From positions 1-57,331 of the forward strand of contig SVDR01000004.1 in NCBI GenBank assembly GCA_015057755.1: a stretch of DNA of 57,331 nt, given 5' to 3'. The stretch's first letter is position 1, and every line of letters starts with the position of its first letter. Both the position numbers and the translations under genes were made by a program. Under the pieces are notes generated by a model. That model had not been told where the DNA came from, did no database searches, and saw only the letters and a list, made by a program, of their open reading frames with translations. Origin of the DNA: Lachnoclostridium sp. GTDB taxonomy: Bacteria; Bacillota_A; Clostridia; Lachnospirales; Lachnospiraceae. Positions 25,576-34,373 of the stretch are shown one piece after another.

Positions 25576-25839
25576 TTATTCTCCCAGTCCGCTCTCTACC
25601 AGAGCGACCATCTCCGCAAGAGCCTTCTCCTCATCTGGTCCGTCGCAGATGAACGTGATCTCATCTCCGTTTTTCACACATGCCCCGAGAACACTAAGGA
25701 CGCTCTTTGCGTTTGCAACGATATTTCCATACCGGAACTTTACCGAGCAGGAAAAACGCAAGGCCTCTTTACAGAGGTTTCCCGCCGGTCTCAGATGGAG
25801 ACCGGTGGGATTGATAATTTTAACGCTTTGACTTACCAT
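25576..25839 (-). CDS. HPr family phosphocarrier protein
   Basis: An 87-residue protein of the HPr family, the phosphoryl shuttle between enzyme I and sugar-specific PTS components. The active-site His15 is in TGLHLRPAG (HARPA is commoner), and the regulatory Ser46, target of HPr kinase, is in AKSVLSVLG. Having both residues it could work in transport and in CcpA-dependent repression, unlike Crh, which lacks the histidine. No ptsI or EII gene is nearby; instead it is embedded in the c-di-AMP operon, 2 bases after cdaR and directly before the polymerase-like gene. Confidence 0.93.
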   Translation of the reverse strand: MVSQSVKIINPTGLHLRPAGNLCKEALRFSCSVKFRYGNIVANAKSVLSVLGACVKNGDEITFICDGPDEEKALAEMVALVESGLGE

Positions 25840-25841
25840 AT

Positions 25842-27152
25842 TTACTCCGCTTTTGTAGCTTCCTCAGTTGATTCCTCTGTCGCTGCCTCCTGAGTCGCTC
25901 CAGGTCCGTCCGGAATCTTTGTCACATTGATATTGCAGCTGCCAATGCTTACAACTTCATAAGCCGGATCCAGCTCCGTTATCAGTTCAACCGCTACCGG
26001 ATGTACGCCCTCTGTCAGTTCTGACACATCGATCGCGAGATCATCTGCATCTAAGGTCAGACTGTCAAGTTCCTCACGAAGTGCACGGACACGAACACTC
26101 ACACGGTTCGGTTCTGCACGATAAATATATTCGTCGCTGTCCCCGACAAAACATCCGTAATCCAGTTCGATCAGATAAACCTCATCCTCCAGACGCTCTA
26201 CCATCATAGTAACATTAATCTCTTTTCGCTCGGAACCGGCTAATGTCACTCCGCTTGGCAGAAGTTTGGAAATATCAACTGTTTTTACAACATCTGTGCT
26301 TGCACCATCCAGCTTCAGGATGTCTCCCGGAATCGTCAGTGTGTTCAGCGTTGCCAATGCAGATTTCAAACCTGCAACCGGAACGGATTTCACATCGCAT
26401 TTCACACCTGTAAAGCGATAACCGTCCGTAACCTCACCGATCACTTCAAAATCTAACATGATCTCTTTGACTTTTAATACTTCCATCGTATAGTCAATGC
26501 TGTCACAGTTCTTCTCAATACGGTTGCTCAGCTCGATACGGTTGCCATTTGCATCATAAAAACGCGGAATGGATACACCGGACACCTCGGAATTTAAGCC
26601 TTCGATCGAGAATTCAATACCTGCACTGCTGATCTGTCCGATCTGTGACTCCGGACCCTGCAGATAAATATGATCCGGAGAAAGTTTGATCTCTCCGACC
26701 TGGAAACCTTCTTCCAGTTCACCATTTAAGATTGTATTTAATTCAAATCGTTTTGTCTGTAACGGCTCTGTCTCAATCTTGATCGCGTTTGTCTTGCTGA
26801 CCGGGCTGGATACCAGATAACCGGCATTATTCAGAACTTCAACCTTGACCGGAACTGCTCCTGTTACCGACCACAACTCTGTCATATCCACATAAGCACG
26901 GAAGTCTGAGGACCGGATCCGATATGCATTGGTCGTGTGGACCTCATAAGAAACTGTGGTTGTCTTTTTACCGACAATTTCATAAGTAAGACCATTATCC
27001 GTTAAAACATGACCGTTTTCTATCTCCACAGGAATTTCAACTGTATCCGTCATAACCGGGTCTGCAACATTTACAACCCAAAGCCATACAAGAAAAGCAC
27101 CAAGAAGCGAAATAAGCTTGAGCCCACGACGCTTATTCTGTTTTTCTTTCAT
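25842..27152 (-). CDS. cdaR: YbbR-domain protein CdaR, c-di-AMP cyclase regulator
   Basis: A 436-residue protein with one N-terminal membrane anchor (about 12-30) followed by several YbbR beta-rich repeats outside the membrane and a Thr/Glu/Ala-rich tail (last ~20 residues). In Bacillus and Listeria CdaR binds and modulates CdaA. It overlaps cdaA by 20 bases, the usual conserved pairing. It appears longer at the C-terminus than the minimal family, with a low-complexity ending. Confidence 0.92.
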   Translation of the reverse strand: MKEKQNKRRGLKLISLLGAFLVWLWVVNVADPVMTDTVEIPVEIENGHVLTDNGLTYEIVGKKTTTVSYEVHTTNAYRIRSSDFRAYVDMTELWSVTGAVPVKVEVLNNAGYLVSSPVSKTNAIKIETEPLQTKRFELNTILNGELEEGFQVGEIKLSPDHIYLQGPESQIGQISSAGIEFSIEGLNSEVSGVSIPRFYDANGNRIELSNRIEKNCDSIDYTMEVLKVKEIMLDFEVIGEVTDGYRFTGVKCDVKSVPVAGLKSALATLNTLTIPGDILKLDGASTDVVKTVDISKLLPSGVTLAGSERKEINVTMMVERLEDEVYLIELDYGCFVGDSDEYIYRAEPNRVSVRVRALREELDSLTLDADDLAIDVSELTEGVHPVAVELITELDPAYEVVSIGSCNINVTKIPDGPGATQEAATEESTEEATKAE

Positions 27153-28005
27153 TTTTATTTCTTCCCTTCCAGATTTTAAACCGTCCGGTCGTTTCCTCTT
27201 CGCCGGTTTCCACTGTCAACGCTGCACGAAGAATCTCCGGATCTGAAATACGTCTCAATTCTCCTCCTTGTGCAAGAGAAACTCTTCCTGTTTCTTCCGA
27301 CACAACGACTGTCATACTGTCTGTGACCTCACTGATACCAAGCGCCGCACGGTGTCTGGTACCCAGATCCTTGCTGATACTGAGATTATCCGTAAGCGGC
27401 AGATAACAAGTTGCTGCCGTAATACGGTTTCCGCGGATCACGACCGCACCGTCATGAAGCGGAGTATTATGCTCAAAAATATTGATCAGCAGCTGACTTG
27501 TCACGATACCGTCAACTTCGATGCCGGTACGCTCGATCTCCTGCAGAGAAACTTCTTTTTCAATAACGATCAGGGCTCCTGTTTTTACTTTTCCCATCTC
27601 ATAGGCTGCACGAACGATCTCATTGACTGTTTTCTCTGTATAACCTTCCGGACTGCGACTCTCATCGGCAAAAAAGATGCCGTTTAAAATATTTTTACTT
27701 CCCAGCTGCTCCAGCGCTTTTCGAAGCTCCGGCTGGAAAATGATCAAAACCGCAAGTACCGCAAGAAGACCCATACGGTTAATGATCCAGGTGATCGTTG
27801 TCAAACGGAAAAAGGACGCCAGCAGGTAAAAAGCAATAATGATCAGACCGCCTTTTAACAGTGTCCATGCTCTGGTATTCTGTACCCAGCATAAAATCTT
27901 ATATATAAGGAAAGAGAGAAGCAGAATCTCGATAATATTCGTAAACGTGATCATCTTGGGAACGAACGCGATCCACGAATATACACGCGCTAAATATTCT
28001 GTCAT
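27133..28005 (-). CDS. cdaA: diadenylate cyclase CdaA
   Basis: Makes the second messenger cyclic di-AMP from two ATP; c-di-AMP controls potassium and osmolyte uptake and cell-wall homeostasis. Three N-terminal membrane segments (roughly 15-90) precede the DAC domain. The catalytic DGA motif is at residues 185-187 (PLHDGAVVI) and RHR at 217-219 (GTRHRAALG). The length of 290 is typical. The next gene upstream lies 22 bases away and cdaR overlaps downstream. In most Firmicutes glmM follows cdaAR, but here HPr and others take that place. Confidence 0.97.
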   Translation of the reverse strand: MTEYLARVYSWIAFVPKMITFTNIIEILLLSFLIYKILCWVQNTRAWTLLKGGLIIIAFYLLASFFRLTTITWIINRMGLLAVLAVLIIFQPELRKALEQLGSKNILNGIFFADESRSPEGYTEKTVNEIVRAAYEMGKVKTGALIVIEKEVSLQEIERTGIEVDGIVTSQLLINIFEHNTPLHDGAVVIRGNRITAATCYLPLTDNLSISKDLGTRHRAALGISEVTDSMTVVVSEETGRVSLAQGGELRRISDPEILRAALTVETGEEETTGRFKIWKGRNKNERKTE

Positions 28006-28027
28006 CTCAACACCTCCATCCTAACTT

Positions 28028-28987
28028 TTAATGTTCCTGTTTTTTATCTGTTTTTGCAGTTTTTCTTGTATAAATGCGCTGCACTTTCACATCCGGTGCA
28101 GACACAGCAATCTTTGGAACTGCTTTTACATAATAGTGATATTCATCGTCCTCGTACTGCAGATACTCCGTTCTCGAATAATCCACAGCGAATACAAAGA
28201 ACTGGTAAATGAGTGCCACGATCACTGCAATGACCATTCCGATCACCATGGACGCAACACTGATGGTCAGTTCAAATTTCATATCGCCTACAAAGATTAC
28301 GATCATCTGTGTGATCACACCGACAATGATCGCGATCGGCCATGCATGATCGACCGGAAGATTCTTAATGATAAATACAACCAGGATCGCTGCCGCAAAT
28401 GCCGCTATCATAACCCACATCAGTTCATTTCCGAACACGCTCTTCGCAATCTGGATGAAACGCGCTGCCACCTCAGACATAGAACTGCCTGCCAGAACAC
28501 CTGCATTCTGTTTCAAATACATGATAATATAATAAATACAAATGCCGGAGCTGACCGGAATGATGGAAACAACGCTGCCGGAGAGTCCCACAAACAGCGG
28601 GATCACATACGGAACCTGGAAGAAGAACAACATCGGAGTCAGCAATAATAAATAGCCGTCACCCGGACGGAATCCGTAATAAAGCAGAATGACTGCCATC
28701 ATAAATACCGCGATGATCAGCGCGACTTCCAGAGATACCTGCACCACATGAGCCAGAAGCAGACAGCCTGCAAAAAATGCAGTCGCACCATACGGTACGA
28801 TGGACGCTACCAGTCCCATGATCACCGGGATCAGCGGATTTTTCAAACGTGTCATAAAACCGACATTGGAATTGATCAGATAAAATGCCGCATATCCTAC
28901 CGCAAATTTGATCAGAGGAATGATATATAAACTATATTTCCCATAAAATCGTCTTAATTTCTCTTTCAACACTAAAAGTTCCATCAT
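28028..28987 (-). CDS. conserved multi-pass membrane protein of unknown function
   Basis: A 319-residue protein with about nine hydrophobic segments between residues 15 and 270 and a soluble basic C-terminal tail (about 275-319, YEDDEYHYYVKAVPKIA then KTAKTDKKQEH). No catalytic motif is recognised. It overlaps the preceding gene by four bases (ATGA) and lies 22 bases before cdaA, so it is very likely cotranscribed with the c-di-AMP synthase. The tail with its repeated tyrosines and lysines may be cytosolic. A transport or sensing role tied to c-di-AMP is a guess. Confidence 0.8.
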   Translation of the reverse strand: MMELLVLKEKLRRFYGKYSLYIIPLIKFAVGYAAFYLINSNVGFMTRLKNPLIPVIMGLVASIVPYGATAFFAGCLLLAHVVQVSLEVALIIAVFMMAVILLYYGFRPGDGYLLLLTPMLFFFQVPYVIPLFVGLSGSVVSIIPVSSGICIYYIIMYLKQNAGVLAGSSMSEVAARFIQIAKSVFGNELMWVMIAAFAAAILVVFIIKNLPVDHAWPIAIIVGVITQMIVIFVGDMKFELTISVASMVIGMVIAVIVALIYQFFVFAVDYSRTEYLQYEDDEYHYYVKAVPKIAVSAPDVKVQRIYTRKTAKTDKKQEH

Positions 28988-29409
28988 GGCTGACGTTCCT
29001 CCTCATTTCCTTTCTGCCCGGACGGAGCTGTGTACTTCTTCTCCAGTCTGCGCAGTTTCGCAAGATATACTTTCAAGCTCTTTGATGCCATATCATACCG
29101 TCTTGAATACACGATCGCAGTTACCAGCAAATAGAAAACCAGTCCGATCAGATAGATCATGCCGATCTGTTTGGCAGAATCAAAAAGAATGGAAAAATCC
29201 ATTGTATTAAATATATCTTCAATCTGATAAAGAATCCATATTCCCACGAACATCAGGCAAGTAAGCGTATATGTAATAAACGAACGGATCATATGGCTTC
29301 CGATATAGTCGCTCTTGAAATAACGTGTGACCGGAAATACATCTTTCTCCGCCTGTTTCTCATACATGGCAATTCCTGTCATCAGTCTGATCTTATCTTC
29401 ATTCAGCAT
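28984..29409 (-). CDS. two-pass membrane protein of unknown function
   Basis: A 141-residue protein with a charged N-terminus, two hydrophobic segments (about 41-63 and 79-100) and a basic, helical C-terminal tail with SKSLKVYLAKLRRLEKKY. No family with a function is recognised. It is the first gene of the seven-gene cda operon, with a promoter close upstream, and overlaps the next membrane protein gene by four bases. Confidence 0.78.
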   Translation of the reverse strand: MLNEDKIRLMTGIAMYEKQAEKDVFPVTRYFKSDYIGSHMIRSFITYTLTCLMFVGIWILYQIEDIFNTMDFSILFDSAKQIGMIYLIGLVFYLLVTAIVYSRRYDMASKSLKVYLAKLRRLEKKYTAPSGQKGNEEERQP

Positions 29410-29444
29410 AAAAATCTCCCCAATTACCCAGTTTCATTCATTCT

Positions 29445-29473
29445 ATTATAATAAAAATACGGAAACAATACAA
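29445..29473 (-). promoter_or_regulatory. promoter of the cda operon
   Basis: TTGTAT (29473-29468), a 17-bp spacer and TATAAT (29450-29445), about 35 bases before the first start codon. Confidence 0.6.
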
Positions 29474-29478
29474 TCTTT

Positions 29479-29994
29479 TTAACTCAGGTTTTTTGTGAAA
29501 TTTATAAGTCTTTCCGTCATAATCCCGCCTAAAATACCAATTACCGCTCCTGCAATACAGCCTGCGATCAAAAGAGTGGGAAGATACACGAAAACACCTG
29601 CAGTCTGAACGATGAATGCGGCAAATGTCACCTGACCGATATTATGAAAAACACCGCCGAGAATACTGATTCCCACTTGTGAAAATAAACGGCATTTCTT
29701 TGCAATTGCCATCACAAACAGACTCAGAAAACTTCCGGACAGACCATAGACCATGCTGTATGGGTTACCAAAAGAAAATCCTACCAGTACAACGCGTAAA
29801 ACCGTCACGCAAATGGTTCCCGGGATCCCCACCAGATACAGTCCTGCAATGGTTACCAGATTCGCCAGACCGATCTTGACTCCCGGAACCGGGAATGGGA
29901 TCGGAATTAGCGATTCGATAAAGCTCATGACCATAGCCAGGGCGATCAATATTCCATATAAAGCGACGGTTTTCGCTGTTTTCTTTTCTTTCAT
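29479..29994 (-). CDS. Gx transporter family membrane protein (EetB/HepS-component-I-like)
   Basis: A 171-residue protein with about five membrane segments, opening YGILIALAMVMSFIESLIPIP and continuing GVKIGLANLVTIAGLY, the signature of the Gx transporter family once called heptaprenyl diphosphate synthase component I. A member of this family (EetB) belongs to the flavin-based extracellular electron transfer locus of Listeria. It is divergent by 92 bases from an ApbE and a NusG-II gene, the same partners as in that locus. Confidence 0.85.
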   Translation of the reverse strand: MKEKKTAKTVALYGILIALAMVMSFIESLIPIPFPVPGVKIGLANLVTIAGLYLVGIPGTICVTVLRVVLVGFSFGNPYSMVYGLSGSFLSLFVMAIAKKCRLFSQVGISILGGVFHNIGQVTFAAFIVQTAGVFVYLPTLLIAGCIAGAVIGILGGIMTERLINFTKNLS

Positions 29995-30021
29995 GTCTGT
30001 GCGCTCCCCTCTCTGGTTTTC

Positions 30022-30050
30022 TTGACTTTGTATGCTGCATTTGTTAGAAT
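30022..30050 (+). promoter_or_regulatory. promoter of the apbE-NusG-II operon
   Basis: TTGACT (30022-30027), a 17-bp spacer and TAGAAT (30045-30050). Confidence 0.6.
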
Positions 30051-30086
30051 GAAACGAAGCTAAGAATACGAAAGTTTGGTATAACT

Positions 30087-31121
30087 ATGAATAAACATGC
30101 ACTCCATTGGATACGGTTATCCGCCTGCGCATTCATCGGATCTGCTGTGCTCAGTCTCTCCGGCTGCGGGAATTCGTTTTTGTCTCCTAAGTCACAGACT
30201 CCTATCCAGCGTACGGATTTTTTATTAAATACCTTTGTCGATATCAAAATATATGACACCACAGATACTACTATCTTAGACGATGTGATGGCACTTTGTA
30301 AAGACTTAGAAGCTCAGTTCAGCCGAACAATCGAGGGCAGTGAAATCTACCGCCTAAACCACCGCAGGAAGGACGAGCAGGTTTTTGAACTGTCTGAACG
30401 GGCTGCAGAACTTCTGTCTCTGTCTTTCGAATATTGTGAATTATCCGGCGGAGCTTTTGATATTACCATTGAACCAGTCAGCTCTCTTTGGGACTTTACA
30501 TCCGGGGAAGCAGTTCTTCCGGAAGCCGACCTGATCAAGGAAGCTGTATCGAAAGTTGGCTTTGAAAATCTCCTGTTAGAAAATCAAACTCTGACGATCC
30601 AGTCTCCGAATACAACCATTGATCTGGGTGCGATCGCAAAGGGATATATTGCTGATGAGATGAAAGAATATCTGATCGAACAAGGTGTAAAAAGTGCTGT
30701 CATCAATCTTGGCGGAAATGTTCTCTGCATCGGTTCCAAACCAGACGGAGAACCATTTAAGATCGGATTAAAAAAACCTTTTGCCCAAGAGTCTGAGACA
30801 TTTGCCATTGCAGATATTACTGACATGTCGGTTGTGACGTCCGGTGTTTACGAACGCTATTTCGAATTAGACGGAAAGCATTACCATCATATTTTAAATC
30901 CTCAAACAGGATATCCCTATGAAAATGACCTGCTCTCCGTGACAATCCTGTCTGACTCTTCTGCTGACGGAGACGGTCTCTCCACGACCTGCTTCTCTCT
31001 CGGTCTGGAAAAAGGAATGGAACTGGTCAATTCTCTGGATGGTGTCTACGGATGTTTCATTGATGAAGACTATAATATTTATTATTCGGAGGGAATGGAG
31101 GCTTTTCTGAATGAAACGTGA
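30087..31121 (+). CDS. apbE: FAD:protein FMN transferase (ApbE/FmnB), lipoprotein
   Basis: An extracellular flavinyltransferase that uses FAD to attach FMN covalently to Thr/Ser of target proteins such as RnfG, NqrC or the Listeria electron-transfer protein PplA. The signal peptide ends in lipobox LSGC with Cys27. The ApbE body has GGAFDITIEPVSSLWDF, IDLGAIAKGYIADEM (FAD site), NLGGNVLCIG, TSGVYERYF and HHILNPQTGYP, with the Mg2+-binding Asp/Thr region near DGDGLSTTCFSLG. Length is 344. The start has only a weak ribosome binding site. It overlaps the NusG-II gene by 11 bases. Confidence 0.94.
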   Translation: MNKHALHWIRLSACAFIGSAVLSLSGCGNSFLSPKSQTPIQRTDFLLNTFVDIKIYDTTDTTILDDVMALCKDLEAQFSRTIEGSEIYRLNHRRKDEQVFELSERAAELLSLSFEYCELSGGAFDITIEPVSSLWDFTSGEAVLPEADLIKEAVSKVGFENLLLENQTLTIQSPNTTIDLGAIAKGYIADEMKEYLIEQGVKSAVINLGGNVLCIGSKPDGEPFKIGLKKPFAQESETFAIADITDMSVVTSGVYERYFELDGKHYHHILNPQTGYPYENDLLSVTILSDSSADGDGLSTTCFSLGLEKGMELVNSLDGVYGCFIDEDYNIYYSEGMEAFLNET

Positions 31122-31461
31122 TGTTCTTCTTATATGTGCGATCCTTCTCGCCGTGTGCGGTTTCAGTTTGGCAAACCGTGTTCTGTATTCTGAACCGGGG
31201 GCAAAAGTAGAAATTGCTGTCATCGAAAACGATTCGTCAAAAACAATCTTAGAAACCTTTGACCTGTCGGAAAATACTGCATATACCATTTCCACAGAAT
31301 CCCAGGGCATCAATCATTTGATCATCCAAGATGGAAAGGTCTGGATTTCTGAGGCCAACTGTCCGAATCAGGACTGTATCAAACAGGGAAAAATCTCCAT
31401 GAATGGAGAAATGCTGGTCTGTCTTCCACACCGGATCACGGTTTCCATTACTGAGAAATAA
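31111..31461 (+). CDS. NusG domain II-containing protein (EetA-like)
   Basis: A 116-residue protein with an N-terminal membrane anchor (about 5-25) and an extracytoplasmic NusG-domain-II fold. The conserved cysteine block NCPNQDC followed later by CLPH is visible. Proteins of this type accompany ApbE and Gx transporters, and one (EetA) is part of the Listeria extracellular electron transfer locus. The start overlaps the end of apbE, with TGGAGG upstream, so the two are coupled. Confidence 0.87.
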   Translation: MKRDVLLICAILLAVCGFSLANRVLYSEPGAKVEIAVIENDSSKTILETFDLSENTAYTISTESQGINHLIIQDGKVWISEANCPNQDCIKQGKISMNGEMLVCLPHRITVSITEK

Positions 31462-31510
31462 AAAAACAGAGACGTTCACGATCCGATCGGAAAGAGCGTC
31501 TCTGTTTTAT
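31461..31510. terminator. bidirectional terminator
   Basis: AAAACAGAGACG (31463-31474) pairs with CGTCTCTGTTTT (31497-31508) between the NusG-II gene and the converging HD-domain gene. Confidence 0.85.
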
Positions 31511-31522
31511 TTAATCATTTTA

Positions 31523-32125
31523 TTATGCGTGAAGACCCATCACTTCCATCTCTGCATTGAGCGCATCCTCACAAGAACGCATTGCTAAAATCGTCATCTC
31601 TAACAATTTTGCAAGCTCCCAGCCAAGTTTCTCCGCGCCTTCAGAAATGATCTCTCTGGAGCAGCCGGCTGCAAAACGTTTGTCTTTAAATTTCTTCTTT
31701 AAACTGGATACTTCCATGTCCTGTGTGCTCTTGGACGGGCGCATCTTTGCCGCTGCCCAGATAAGACCAGTCAGCTCATCTGCCGCATAAAGCACTTTTT
31801 CCATCTCATGATCCGGACTCTGCTTCACTTCCGGACGATGACCGAAGCCATGGCTGCAAACCGCATGGATCACTTCTTCCTCTGCACCGCCCTCAGCGAG
31901 CAGACGCGGAGCCACGAGACAATGTTCCTCCGGATATTCCTCAAAATCGATATCATGAAGGATTCCAACAATCTCCCAGAAATCAGCCTCATCTGCGTAT
32001 CCAAGCTCTGCAGCGTACCATTTTAATACGCCGCCAACTGTCAGTCCATGAAGAACATGGAAATCTTCTTTGTTATGTTTTCTTAAAAGCGCAATGGCAC
32101 TTTCTCTTGTCAGTTCTGTATGCAT
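31523..32125 (-). CDS. HD domain-containing hydrolase
   Basis: A 200-residue metal-dependent phosphohydrolase. The HD signature is His26 (FHVLHGL), His57-Asp58 (GILHDID) and a later metal-site histidine block CSHGFGHRP, followed by ADELTGLIWA. Such stand-alone HDIG-type proteins hydrolyse nucleotides or phosphate esters; the substrate is unknown. It is 27 bases after the carboxypeptidase gene and probably in the same transcript. Confidence 0.88.
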   Translation of the reverse strand: MHTELTRESAIALLRKHNKEDFHVLHGLTVGGVLKWYAAELGYADEADFWEIVGILHDIDFEEYPEEHCLVAPRLLAEGGAEEEVIHAVCSHGFGHRPEVKQSPDHEMEKVLYAADELTGLIWAAAKMRPSKSTQDMEVSSLKKKFKDKRFAAGCSREIISEGAEKLGWELAKLLEMTILAMRSCEDALNAEMEVMGLHA

Positions 32126-32152
32126 CTTGCATTTCCTCCCAGTTCTAAATCC

Positions 32153-33376
32153 TTAACTTGCATTATAACAGAACAGAAAACGGTTTAAAAGCTTTTTTGC
32201 GCAAAATTCCATATCCCATAGTCCAACCCGTTCCGTAGTCACGATCGGATAACTGGTGATCAAGTCATCTCCCACATAATAATCAATTTGACCGACCGAG
32301 GTTCCGTTTTCTACCGGAGCCGTCAGAGATCTGGCAACTTTCCTTTTTATGGTTACCGGCTCATCATTCCGCATCAGAACTTTCAATGTGTGTTCGCCCG
32401 GATAACGGACTTCCAAGCGTACTTCATTTTTGATTCCATTTTCTACCGGAACAGCATTTAGTTCAACCTCTTCCCGCAGGATTTCATAATAATCATACGC
32501 TTCGTCTCCATAAGAAATCAGCTGTCTCATATCCTGCCATTTATACGCCTTGTGCGGCGGCCACCCGCACGCCAAAAGTGCTGCGATAAACGTCTTTTCT
32601 CCTTTCTGAACCGCCCCGACATAACAGTATCCGGCTCCGTTGGTGAATCCGGTCTTTCCGGAAACCGCACCTTCCATTGTGGTCAGAAGTGCATTATGGT
32701 TGATGCACGAAAAAGACCGCGTTCGTTCTAAATTAGAAAACGCACGGGAAGGGGCTCTGGTAATTTCCAAAAACTGTTCTCGCTTCGGTGATTGACTGAT
32801 ACAATAGCGCATGATCTGTGCCAATTCTTCCGCTGTAGTCGAATGTTGTTTTCCCGTTTTTTTATCTGTTCCGTCCAACCCGTTCGGAGTCACAAAATAT
32901 GTATTGGAGCAGCCGATATCACGCGCCTTTTGATTCATCATATCTGCGAACCGCTCTACACTCCCTCCCAGGTATTCCGCAATCGCAACTGCAGAGTCAT
33001 TATGCGACTCCAACATAAGCGAATATAACAAGTCCTCCATTCGATAGGTTTCACCTTCCCGAATATTGAGCTGTACATCGGGCATGGAAGCAGCATAATC
33101 AGAAATCTTCACAATGTCGTCAGGTGCTGAATTTTCCAGGGCAAGAATGCACGTCATAATCTTTGTCGTGCTGGCCATGGGTAAAACTGTATCCTCATTT
33201 TTTCCAAATAAGACTCGGCCGGTATTTCCGTCGATCAGGACGGCTGACTGGGCAAGAAGCTGTGGAGGCAGAGAAGCACTGTCTTCCTGTTTATTGGCTG
33301 CCATTGAGTTTCCACTTGTATACAATATCATAAATACAGTAAACAATAACATACACACTCTTTTATAGATTTTCAT
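32153..33376 (-). CDS. D-alanyl-D-alanine carboxypeptidase (DacF/PBP5-type)
   Basis: A low-molecular-mass penicillin-binding protein that trims the terminal D-Ala from peptidoglycan stem peptides. The signal peptide ends near residue 26 (SMAAN). The active-site motifs are Ser69-x-x-Lys72 (ASTTK), Ser124-His125-Asn126 (ESHNDSAV) and Lys241-Thr-Gly (SGKTGFTNG). The C-terminal beta-rich domain and a final hydrophobic helix probably tether it to the membrane. At 407 residues it is typical. The sporulation genes nearby make a DacF-like role possible, but this cannot be separated from vegetative DacA. Confidence 0.94.
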   Translation of the reverse strand: MKIYKRVCMLLFTVFMILYTSGNSMAANKQEDSASLPPQLLAQSAVLIDGNTGRVLFGKNEDTVLPMASTTKIMTCILALENSAPDDIVKISDYAASMPDVQLNIREGETYRMEDLLYSLMLESHNDSAVAIAEYLGGSVERFADMMNQKARDIGCSNTYFVTPNGLDGTDKKTGKQHSTTAEELAQIMRYCISQSPKREQFLEITRAPSRAFSNLERTRSFSCINHNALLTTMEGAVSGKTGFTNGAGYCYVGAVQKGEKTFIAALLACGWPPHKAYKWQDMRQLISYGDEAYDYYEILREEVELNAVPVENGIKNEVRLEVRYPGEHTLKVLMRNDEPVTIKRKVARSLTAPVENGTSVGQIDYYVGDDLITSYPIVTTERVGLWDMEFCAKKLLNRFLFCYNAS

Positions 33377-33413
33377 TTTATCATCCGAGCATTTTTTTAC
33401 AATATATGCAGTC

Positions 33414-33442
33414 TTGCTATCTAAAATCTCCTGTGCTACAAT
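33414..33442 (+). promoter_or_regulatory. promoter of the RluA-family gene, apparently leaderless
   Basis: TTGCTA (33414-33419), a 17-bp spacer and TACAAT (33437-33442). Only 7 bases separate the -10 from the start codon at 33450, and there is no ribosome binding site. Confidence 0.6.
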
Positions 33443-33449
33443 CCTTTTT

Positions 33450-34373
33450 ATGAAAACGACATTTACCTATTCAATCACTCCGGCTGATACCGGCAAAAAA
33501 ATATCACAATTTTTATCGGAACAGGGCTATTCCAGCCGCCTTCGTCTGCATCTGCGAACTACTCCTGACTGCATTTTTGTCGGAGACACTTCCGTATTCT
33601 CTAATCACATTCTGGAAGAGGGCGATATTTTAAGAGTGGAACTGAACGAAAAGAAAGGCTCTGAAGCCATCGTTCCAGTCCCAATGAAACTGGATATTCT
33701 CTTTGAAGATGAGCATTTGATGGTGGTCAATAAATCGGCCGGAATGCCTGTTCATCCTTCTCAGGGAAATTATGGGAACACACTGGCAAACGGAATTGCG
33801 GCTTATATGGAAGAAAAAGGTGCAGACTTTGTATTCCGTGCAGTCAACCGCCTGGACCGTGATACCTCCGGTCTTCTGATCATTGCCAAACATATGCTAA
33901 GTTCCAGCATTCTTTCGGATCAGGTCAAAAACCATGCGATCCATCGAGAATATACTGCAATTGTCTGTGGAAAAACAAATGATGAGGGAACCATCGATGC
34001 TCCGATCGCTCGAAAAGATGGCTCTACCATTGAGCGCATTGTAGATCCGGAGCGTGGAGAATCTGCTATTACCCATTATAAAACTCTGGCATATAACGAA
34101 GAAACGGATCTCTCCTATCTTCGCCTTCTGTTAGAAACCGGTCGGACACATCAGATCCGTGTCCATATGAAGCACATTAGCCATCCGCTTCCGGGGGATT
34201 TTCTTTACAATCCAGATTACCGCTTCATAAAGCGCCAGGCACTCCACTCTGCATATTTGCGATTCATTCATCCGATTTCAGGAGAAGTGATGGAGTTTAC
34301 TGCTCCGCTGCCGCAAGATATGGCGGTGTTGTTTCCGAATATTCAATGCCAAAAAACGGAAGTATTTACCTGA
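33450..34373 (+). CDS. RluA family pseudouridine synthase
   Basis: Converts uridine to pseudouridine in rRNA or tRNA. It has an S4-like N-terminal RNA-binding stretch (GKKISQFLSEQGYSSRLRLHL), and the catalytic aspartate is Asp136 in NRLDRDTSGL. Conserved RTHQIRVHMKHISHPLPGD and HSAYLRFIHP blocks follow. The length of 307 is normal. The start lacks a Shine-Dalgarno sequence and coincides with the predicted transcription start, suggesting a leaderless message. Confidence 0.93.
   Translation: MKTTFTYSITPADTGKKISQFLSEQGYSSRLRLHLRTTPDCIFVGDTSVFSNHILEEGDILRVELNEKKGSEAIVPVPMKLDILFEDEHLMVVNKSAGMPVHPSQGNYGNTLANGIAAYMEEKGADFVFRAVNRLDRDTSGLLIIAKHMLSSSILSDQVKNHAIHREYTAIVCGKTNDEGTIDAPIARKDGSTIERIVDPERGESAITHYKTLAYNEETDLSYLRLLLETGRTHQIRVHMKHISHPLPGDFLYNPDYRFIKRQALHSAYLRFIHPISGEVMEFTAPLPQDMAVLFPNIQCQKTEVFT

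Noticed and set aside
28031..28648. His/Asp-rich 205-residue plus-strand frame
   Set aside because: It is the shadow of the membrane protein gene at 28028-28987; hydrophobic codons read in reverse give His/Asp/Asn-rich sequence.
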